Below, one piece after another: positions 57,868-64,000 of a stretch of DNA of 64,000 bases. Position 1 is the stretch's first letter; every line of letters starts with the position of its first letter. Below the pieces are notes generated by a model. The model searched no databases. It was not told the DNA's origin and saw nothing but the letters and a program-made list of their open reading frames with translations. A program made the position numbers and the translations under genes. Source of the DNA: Dokdonia sp. 4H-3-7-5 (lineage in GTDB: Bacteria; Bacteroidota; Bacteroidia; Flavobacteriales; Flavobacteriaceae); contig NC_015496.1 of the NCBI RefSeq assembly GCF_000212355.1, forward strand, positions 1,054,001 to 1,118,000, written 5' to 3'.

Positions 57868-59682
57868 ATGGGTCTAGTCACCGCTAAAGAAGTTGCACGA
57901 GCTATAAACGTCGATAAATTCGGCTTTATAGGCACCTTTGCTGGGTGGTCATTAATGAAGATTCTTAAAATCTCTTCTCTCAATAAAGTTTACGACCGTA
58001 ATAAACATTTAGGAGATCTTGAGTTCCTTAATGCATTGCTTGATGAGTTTAATATTAAGTTTGAAATACCAGAAGAAGATTTAAAAAGACTACCTAAGGA
58101 CGGCGCATACGTAACCATATCAAATCATCCTCTAGGAGGAATAGATGGCATATTACTGCTCAAGTTAATGCTTGAACAACGTCCAGATTTTAAAATTATA
58201 GCAAACTTTTTACTACACCGCATAGAGCCACTTAAGCCTTATGTAATGCCAGTAAATCCCTTTGAAAACAAGAAGGATGTAAGGTCAAGTATCGCAGGTT
58301 TTAAAAGTGCGATATCTCACCTTAGAGACGGTCATCCTCTAGGTATTTTTCCTGCTGGAGAAGTCTCTACGTATAAGGATGATAAACTTATTATAGACAA
58401 GCCTTGGGAAGAAGCAGCTATGAAGCTGGTTAAAAAGGCAGAAGTCCCTATTGTACCCATATATTTTCATGCAAAAAACAGCAGACTGTTTTATCAACTA
58501 TCAAGCTTGAGCGATACACTTAGAACAGCTAAACTTCCTAGCGAACTCCTTACTCAAAAAAACCGAGTAATAAAGGTACGTATAGGAAATCCTATAAAGG
58601 TAACCGCTCAAAAGGAACACGAGTCACTAGCAGATTTTACAGAGTTTTTACGCAAGAAAACGTACATGCTGGCAAATTCCTTTGAGAAAAAGAATATTTT
58701 AAAAGACATCCCTCAAAAATTAAAACCGCCAAAGGAGCCGAAGAAGATTGTTACAGAAATGAGTAGCGACCTTATAGAAGACGAAATTTTACGCTTGCGC
58801 GAAAATGACCGTCGCCTCCTCACTAGTAAAAACTATGAAGTATATCTAGCTCCTGCTCAAGAGATGCCTAGCATTTTAAGAGAAATAGGGCGACTTAGAG
58901 AAATCACGTTTAGAGCCATAGGAGAAGGAACAAATGAGGCTATAGATCTAGACAAAATTGACAGATATTATTACCATATGTTTTTATGGGATAATGAAGC
59001 AAATGCACTTGCAGGAGCTTATAGAATGGGACTAGGATCAAAGATTTATAAGGAGCACGGTATAGATGGGTTTTATCTCCAAGATCTTTTCCGTTTTGAG
59101 CCAGAGCTGCACAAGATGATGAGTGAGAGTATTGAAATGGGTCGTGCCTTTATCATCAAAGAATATCAACAGAAACCTATGCCGCTTTTTCTTTTATGGA
59201 AAGGTATTGTACATACTACATTGCGCTTTCCAGAGCATAAATATCTCATAGGTGGGGTAAGTATTTCGAATCAATTTTCAAACTTCTCAAAGTCGATGAT
59301 GGTTGAATTTATGAAATCCCATTATTACGACCCTTATATCGCACAATATATACGTCCTAAAAAGGAATGGAAAGTAAAGCTCAAAGATGCCGATAAGGAG
59401 TTTGTTTTTGACGAAAGTAAAGCAGATCTAAATAAGTTTGATAAACTCATTGAAGAAATAGAACCAGGATCACTACGACTCCCTGTTCTCATTAAAAAAT
59501 ACATAAAGCAAAATGCAAAAGTTATTGCATTTAATGTAGATCCCCTATTTAATAATGCAATAGATGGTCTTATGTATATACGCATAGCAGATCTACCAGA
59601 GAGCACCGTAAAACCTGTTATGGAAGAGTTTCAAGAAGAGCTTGAAAAAAAATATAATCAACGTAATACAGAAGAGGAATAA
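57868..59682 (+). CDS. Fused PlsC-type O-acyltransferase / OlsB-like N-acyltransferase (OlsF-like)
   Basis: 604 aa with two acyltransferase halves. N-terminal half (about 40-280) is PlsC/OlsA-like: NHPLGGID at 86-93 (H-x4-D) and FPAGE at 161-165. C-terminal half (about 310-520) is GNAT-like, of the hemolysin/OlsB type (YRMGLGSKIYKEHGIDGFYL, EMGRAFIIKEYQQ). Such fusions (OlsF) make ornithine lipids from ornithine and two acyl chains; glycine or serine lipids are alternatives in Bacteroidota. Cytosolic membrane face expected. Transcribed alone. Confidence 0.8.
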   Translation: MGLVTAKEVARAINVDKFGFIGTFAGWSLMKILKISSLNKVYDRNKHLGDLEFLNALLDEFNIKFEIPEEDLKRLPKDGAYVTISNHPLGGIDGILLLKLMLEQRPDFKIIANFLLHRIEPLKPYVMPVNPFENKKDVRSSIAGFKSAISHLRDGHPLGIFPAGEVSTYKDDKLIIDKPWEEAAMKLVKKAEVPIVPIYFHAKNSRLFYQLSSLSDTLRTAKLPSELLTQKNRVIKVRIGNPIKVTAQKEHESLADFTEFLRKKTYMLANSFEKKNILKDIPQKLKPPKEPKKIVTEMSSDLIEDEILRLRENDRRLLTSKNYEVYLAPAQEMPSILREIGRLREITFRAIGEGTNEAIDLDKIDRYYYHMFLWDNEANALAGAYRMGLGSKIYKEHGIDGFYLQDLFRFEPELHKMMSESIEMGRAFIIKEYQQKPMPLFLLWKGIVHTTLRFPEHKYLIGGVSISNQFSNFSKSMMVEFMKSHYYDPYIAQYIRPKKEWKVKLKDADKEFVFDESKADLNKFDKLIEEIEPGSLRLPVLIKKYIKQNAKVIAFNVDPLFNNAIDGLMYIRIADLPESTVKPVMEEFQEELEKKYNQRNTEEE

Positions 59683-59717
59683 AAAAATTTTACTCCCCTC
59701 TCTATATAAATCTTATA

Positions 59718-60431
59718 CTATCTGTATTCTGGATTTTCAAAATTCCAGCGAGTACCATCATCCCAGTCACCTCGTGAATTTCCATAAGCTGGATATCCAC
59801 CTTGTGCTTTAAGCATACTTGCAAGATGCAATAGGTTGTATGTCATGAAGGTCGTATTACGATTTGTAAAGTCGTTATTTTTTGCTCCACTTTCTTCATC
59901 GTTATAACTAGCGCCAGGACCAGCCTCTCCTATCCATCCGCAATCTGCTTGTGGAGGGATGCTATACCCTATATGCTGTAAAGAATAAAGCGTACTCATG
60001 GCTACATGCTTAATACCATCTTCATTACCCGTGATAATACAACCTCCTACTTTGCCGTAAAAATAGTACTGACCTTTCTCATTGCGATTACCACTCTCCC
60101 CATATAACCGCTCTATAAGCTTTGTTGCTACAGATGACTTCTCACCTAACCAGATTGGAGTTCCTATCACAAGGATATCTGCCTCTTCTATTTTTTTAAA
60201 AATTTCTGGCCATTCATCTGTCTCTTCTCCATGTTCTGTCATGTCGTGATATACGCCATAGGCAACATCATGATTTACAAATCTTAAATATTCTACAGTA
60301 ACGCCTTCAGCTCGCATAATATCTATAGAGACATCCATGAGTGCCTTTGTATGACTCATGTGAGGTGTTTTTTTAAGCGTGCAATTTATATACAGCGCTT
60401 TTAGGCTTGAGAAATCAGGTTTTTCCTTCAT
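59718..60431 (-). CDS. Flavodoxin-like NAD(P)H-dependent FMN reductase family protein
   Basis: 237 aa flavodoxin fold. ALYINCTLKKTPHMSHTKAL forms the phosphate-binding loop, followed by ADILVIGTPIWLGEKSSVATKLIERL and GKVGGCIITGNEDG, typical flavin-binding loops. The C-terminal extension is Trp/Asn/Gly-rich. Probably a quinone or other oxidoreductase; substrate unknown. Confidence 0.85.
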   Translation of the reverse strand: MKEKPDFSSLKALYINCTLKKTPHMSHTKALMDVSIDIMRAEGVTVEYLRFVNHDVAYGVYHDMTEHGEETDEWPEIFKKIEEADILVIGTPIWLGEKSSVATKLIERLYGESGNRNEKGQYYFYGKVGGCIITGNEDGIKHVAMSTLYSLQHIGYSIPPQADCGWIGEAGPGASYNDEESGAKNNDFTNRNTTFMTYNLLHLASMLKAQGGYPAYGNSRGDWDDGTRWNFENPEYR

Positions 60432-60538
60432 ATCAACGATCTGACGTTTAAACTCTTAAAAACTTACATTTTTAGCACATAAATTATATTAAACTCAATT
60501 TATAAAAAACTCCAAATCTATGTTACAATAAATAGTAT

Positions 60539-60552
60539 GCTTTCGCGAAAGC
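60539..60552. repeat. Palindrome copy 16 (after response regulator gene)
   Basis: Exact 14-bp core, 9 bp beyond the end of the minus-strand response regulator gene. Confidence 0.95.
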
Positions 60553-60560
60553 GTAAAAAA

Positions 60561-60965
60561 TCAACCTTCCATTTGCGACATCAAATCGTTGAGCTTATCT
60601 TGAGTAATGGGCTTAACAATGAAGTTTTTTACGTTACTATAGGACTTGGCTTTTTCCTTATCTCTAGGGTCTATAGAACTTGTGACAATAAAGATGGTAA
60701 TTTTCTTAATCACCTTTATTGTAATAATACCGTCTAAAAATTGCCACCCATCCAGAATAGGCATGTTTATGTCTAACAGTATTACATCTGGAATTGCAGA
60801 CTCTACAGTACCTCTCAATACCGGAGCAAGGTGATTGAGCGCTTGTTCTCCATCATGAAAAATTAAAAACCCCTTACAGAAGTTACTCATTTTCATTAGT
60901 CGTTGTGCACCAAAAACAAAGATTGGGTCATCATCTATTATGCAGGCTATGTCTATTTGCTTCAT
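60561..60965 (-). CDS. Single-domain response regulator
   Basis: 134-aa receiver only. Acidic pocket Asp11-Asp12, phospho-acceptor Asp65 (LLDINMP), Thr95 and Lys118. No output domain, so it signals by protein contact. Overlaps the upstream kinase gene by four bases (ATGA), implying a cognate pair. Confidence 0.93.
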   Translation of the reverse strand: MKQIDIACIIDDDPIFVFGAQRLMKMSNFCKGFLIFHDGEQALNHLAPVLRGTVESAIPDVILLDINMPILDGWQFLDGIITIKVIKKITIFIVTSSIDPRDKEKAKSYSNVKNFIVKPITQDKLNDLMSQMEG

Positions 60966-62455
60966 CGTTTTAAATAAATTTTAAAAGTAGATCCTTCACC
61001 TACCGTACTTTCAACTTTTACACACCCTCCTAATGCTTCAATCTGGTTTTTTACAATATATAAGCCTAGACCTCTTGAACTTTCATTTCTATGAAAAGTC
61101 TTGTAGAGACCAAAAATTTTATTTCCGTGTAAATCTAAATCTATTCCAAGACCGTTATCTTTGAAGTGGATAATCGTATAGTCATCATTTTGAGAAGTAC
61201 TTATTACTACCTTTAAACACGTATCCTCGCGTCTATAGGTAATAGTATTAGATAAAATATTTAAGAAAATACTTCTTAAGTATTCTGGAATACCCATTAC
61301 TCTAAGCTCTGCAGGAATTTCTACTTTTACGCTGCCCCCCACCTCGTGAAATAATGTATTAAGACTTGCAAGTGTTTTATCTATAATTTGAACAATATTA
61401 ATCTCAACAAAATCTTCAGAAGTGACGTTTTCAAAAGATGATACTTCGCTCAAATTTTCAATAGTCTCTTCAAGATTTCCAAATGCATTCTCTAGCATTT
61501 GAAACACCGAAGATTCTTCTATTTTAGGAATATCCTGTTTTAAAAAAGTCAACAACATATCTAAATTACTCGTATGTGATCGTAGATTATGAGAAACAAT
61601 GTGTTTAAAATTTAATAATTTTTCATTTTGTCCTTCTGTTTTACTTAAAAGATCTTCAATTCTATGCTTTGCATTTTTAAGAGATGTTATATCTGTAATC
61701 TGGCATATGTAATAATCTGGATCCGACATCTCAGATTTCACTAATGAAACTGAAAGCAATCCCCATATAGTTTTACCTGTTTTATGTACAAAGCGTCTCT
61801 CCGCTTGATAATTTTCTATGTCTCCAGACAGTAGTTGGTCTGTGAGAATTTCATTGATAGGAACATCTCCTGGATAATTCAAATCATGAAGCTTTAACGT
61901 ATTAAATTCATCTACTGTATACCCAAAAATCTTAGAAACCTGAGGGTTAACTTGTATCCAATTTCCTACTAAAGAAACCAACGCAACTCCATTAGGAGCG
62001 TTAGTAAAAGTTTTCCTAAACTTTTGCTCTTTTTGCTTGAGCTCTAACTGCGCCTTTTTTTGAAAATCAATATCTTGAAAAACACCATATAATTTGACAC
62101 ATTTTCCCTTTTCAAGAACAGGAACCCCGACAGATCGGACCCATTTTTCTTTACCAGTAGCAGTCATAATTAAATAATGCCCATCAAATTTTTTTGAGTT
62201 AGACATAGCATCTTCAAAATCTCGCTGTATTTTTTCTCGGTGATAACCCTCTTTATAAAATTTTATAGCCTGAGTAAGGTTGGGCTGGAAGTCACTAGAA
62301 ACCCCGTGTATTTCTTTTGTACCTGCACTCCAGTACACCTTTTCTTCTCCCACATTAAACTCCCACATACCAATAGATGCCGCTTCTTGTAATAACAAAG
62401 ATGCGTTCTCATCAAATGATGGAAATAACGAAGCAGGGGAAGTAAAAATTTTCAT
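60962..62455 (-). CDS. PAS-domain sensor histidine kinase
   Basis: 497 aa, cytosolic, no membrane segments. PAS domains at about 20-130 and 145-260 (second with VNPQVSKIFGYTVDEF), coiled linker, dimerisation helix with His289 (IVSHNLRSHTSNLDML) and HATPase_c ending GLGLYIVKNQIEALGG. The His sits in the HNLRS variant common in Bacteroidota PAS kinases. Coupled by a 4-bp overlap to the response regulator. Confidence 0.93.
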   Translation of the reverse strand: MKIFTSPASLFPSFDENASLLLQEAASIGMWEFNVGEEKVYWSAGTKEIHGVSSDFQPNLTQAIKFYKEGYHREKIQRDFEDAMSNSKKFDGHYLIMTATGKEKWVRSVGVPVLEKGKCVKLYGVFQDIDFQKKAQLELKQKEQKFRKTFTNAPNGVALVSLVGNWIQVNPQVSKIFGYTVDEFNTLKLHDLNYPGDVPINEILTDQLLSGDIENYQAERRFVHKTGKTIWGLLSVSLVKSEMSDPDYYICQITDITSLKNAKHRIEDLLSKTEGQNEKLLNFKHIVSHNLRSHTSNLDMLLTFLKQDIPKIEESSVFQMLENAFGNLEETIENLSEVSSFENVTSEDFVEINIVQIIDKTLASLNTLFHEVGGSVKVEIPAELRVMGIPEYLRSIFLNILSNTITYRREDTCLKVVISTSQNDDYTIIHFKDNGLGIDLDLHGNKIFGLYKTFHRNESSRGLGLYIVKNQIEALGGCVKVESTVGEGSTFKIYLKR

Positions 62456-62642
62456 CTATAGGTTTGCCATAACATTCTGATTAACAGAACTATTATCCAC
62501 TTTAGTTAACTAAAATAGATAATTTAATTTTAATTTGCGTAGAATAGCTAACCCTTATTCATTTTTAAATTTATCATACTAGAAATAATTAACGCAGCAG
62601 AGCCATTATTAAAATAATTAAATTGCCGCTTAAATAGAATTT

Positions 62643-64000
62643 TTAAGAAATTCTAATGGCAATTTCTCTAATAACGTCAAGCAAGCGCTCTGTGTGTTTT
62701 GTTGTCGTAAAAGGGTTCATAAATGTGGTTCTTAAATAGAATTCTCCACGTAAAGAGGTTCCCACAATATAAAACTCTCCATCTTCTAGTAATGCTTTAC
62801 GTATGCTCTGGTTGACAAGATTAACATCACCAGCGCTCGCTTTATATCTAAAACACACTATATTTGAGACTGGATCTAGCGCTACTTCAAAATCTTCTTG
62901 CTTCTTCACTAAGGCAGCAAAATCCTTTCCCGCATCATAAAGCGTAGTAACAAAATCATCAAAAAACTGAACTCCATATGCATTTATAAGAGCATAAAAA
63001 CGCAAGCTCATCATACTTTTTGTACATTCAAAAGTCCTTTTGGCTAGGTTAAACCAGTCTGCATCTTCGTTCTTTTCCCAGAGATATTGTGCTTTTTGCT
63101 CAAACGTAGCGTAGCTAGCCGTACTTTCCTTAAAAATAACCGCCGTTGCCAGCGCACTTGTACCCATCATTTTATGACCGTCTATAATTATGGAATCGGC
63201 TTTATCTGCTCCATTTAATAGATGTTTGTATTTAGGAGAAAAAATAGCTGCTCCACCATGGGCTGCGTCTATGTGGAACCATATTTTTTTTGCTTTCGCG
63301 AAAGCGTGAATCGCTTCTAGATCATCGTAAACCCCAGTACTTGTGCTAGGAGCACTCCCCACAATAGCAATCACCTCATAACCTTTTGCTACAGCCGAAT
63401 CATAGTAAGTATCTAACAGTTCTGTGCGCATCTTGTAAGTGTCATCTGCAGGCACTTTTATAATGCCTTCACTCCCAAGGCCCATAATTCTAGCTGCTCT
63501 ATCTACGCAATAGTGCGCTTCCTCAGAAACCATAATGGCAAGTTTACTGCTGTGCCCTTCATTCCAAACATCACCTTCTGCCATCACTCTACGAGCAGCA
63601 AGTAAGGCTGTAAGGTTTGCGAGCGTTCCCCCAGAGGTTAGAAAACCGTCGCCATTATCGAAGCCAATAACTTTTGCAAACTGCTCGATAATCAATCGCT
63701 CCAGTGCAGTAGATGCTGCTCCCATCTCATATACTGCCATCCCATTATTAAGTTGCGCGCTCAATAGTGTGGCTAAAGCAGATACAGGCACCGTAGGTGC
63801 CACCTGATGACCTATATATTTAGGGTGGTGCGTGCGTATTGACCTCGCGATAACAGTCTTAAAAAAGTCTGAGGTTGTGTGATTAGATGAAATATACTCT
63901 TTCCAAAATTGATACTCATCTTCTGGTGTTGTCCACGTGATGACTTTCTCTGATTTTCCCGAGGTAGTGTCAGACAAGTATTGAGATATCTGATTTACTA
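62643..64000 (-). CDS. PLP-dependent group II decarboxylase, partial at N-terminus
   Basis: Fold-type I decarboxylase similar to diaminobutyrate/aspartate/tyrosine decarboxylases. FLTSGGTLANLTAL, HIDAAHGG (PLP Asp) and the lysine in IIDGHKMMG are visible. A TTG at 63977 could start it, but the frame is open to the right edge (upstream residues read VNQISQYLS, which fits the family), so the real start is probably outside the window. A palindrome copy encodes AFAKA. Substrate not determined. Confidence 0.88.
   Translation of the reverse strand, partial: VNQISQYLSDTTSGKSEKVITWTTPEDEYQFWKEYISSNHTTSDFFKTVIARSIRTHHPKYIGHQVAPTVPVSALATLLSAQLNNGMAVYEMGAASTALERLIIEQFAKVIGFDNGDGFLTSGGTLANLTALLAARRVMAEGDVWNEGHSSKLAIMVSEEAHYCVDRAARIMGLGSEGIIKVPADDTYKMRTELLDTYYDSAVAKGYEVIAIVGSAPSTSTGVYDDLEAIHAFAKAKKIWFHIDAAHGGAAIFSPKYKHLLNGADKADSIIIDGHKMMGTSALATAVIFKESTASYATFEQKAQYLWEKNEDADWFNLAKRTFECTKSMMSLRFYALINAYGVQFFDDFVTTLYDAGKDFAALVKKQEDFEVALDPVSNIVCFRYKASAGDVNLVNQSIRKALLEDGEFYIVGTSLRGEFYLRTTFMNPFTTTKHTERLLDVIREIAIRIS
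63292..63305. repeat. Palindrome copy 17 (in decarboxylase gene)
   Basis: Exact 14-bp core, read as AFAKA in IHAFAKAKK. Confidence 0.95.

Overview
The window is a stretch of core chromosome from a marine-type Flavobacteriaceae (phylum Bacteroidota). Evidence: low G+C; promoters of the Bacteroidota form TAnnTTTG; no useful Shine-Dalgarno sequences; several GTG/TTG starts; a type IX secretion (T9SS) sorting domain; many SP-II lipoproteins; family markers such as DUF4270 and DUF3109; and an atpD-atpC pair separate from the other ATP synthase genes. A Dokdonia/Krokinobacter-like genus is my guess from gene content and from the palindrome described below; no search was possible. I saw no phage, insertion sequence, CRISPR array, rRNA or tRNA gene.

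Layout. 1-4.3 kb: partial bioF diverging from an M61 peptidase, then two DUF2975 membrane proteins with a small HTH regulator behind a promoter carrying two operator-like repeats. 4.3-11 kb (minus strand): atpC, atpD, glmS, a DUF4270 lipoprotein and a short starch-synthase-domain protein. 11-18.8 kb (plus strand): panC, panD, a flippase-like membrane protein, an esterase-fold protein lacking the nucleophilic Ser, a membrane-bound LuxR-type regulator, radA and an M23 peptidase. 18.9-31 kb: aldo/keto reductase, OmpA-type lipoprotein, exonuclease III, a very large outer-membrane protein, a T9SS-exported protein, glyS and a coiled-coil membrane protein. 31-44 kb: ComF-like PRTase, Ig-like lipoprotein, omega-amidase, a CBS/DUF294-exonuclease-HAD trio, ankyrin protein, DUF1440 protein, methionine aminotransferase, DUF3109, acyl-CoA synthetase and M20 peptidase. 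44-51 kb: katG, MarC, CtpA-type protease with a dCMP-deaminase-family gene, HupE/UreJ protein and TerB-like protein. 51-55 kb: a tightly packed four-gene minus-strand operon (coiled-coil protein, possible roadblock/longin-like protein, Ras-like GTPase, hybrid histidine kinase), then fbp. 55.9-64 kb: GNAT, aspartate kinase, a fused acyltransferase (ornithine-lipid type), flavodoxin-like protein, a PAS kinase/response regulator pair and a PLP decarboxylase cut by the right edge.

Two things stand out. First, the perfect palindrome GCTTTCGCGAAAGC occurs 17 times exactly and at least 4 times with changes. It lies both between genes and inside conserved genes, where it is read in three different frames (AFAKA, LSRK, SFRES). 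It behaves like a flavobacterial counterpart of the cyanobacterial HIP1 repeat, and its function is unknown to me. Second, the GTPase / possible roadblock-like / hybrid-kinase operon looks like a compact signalling module that joins a eukaryote-like small G protein to two-component signalling.

Most other genes are housekeeping: cofactor, cell-wall precursor and amino-acid metabolism, ATP synthesis, DNA repair and envelope maintenance.
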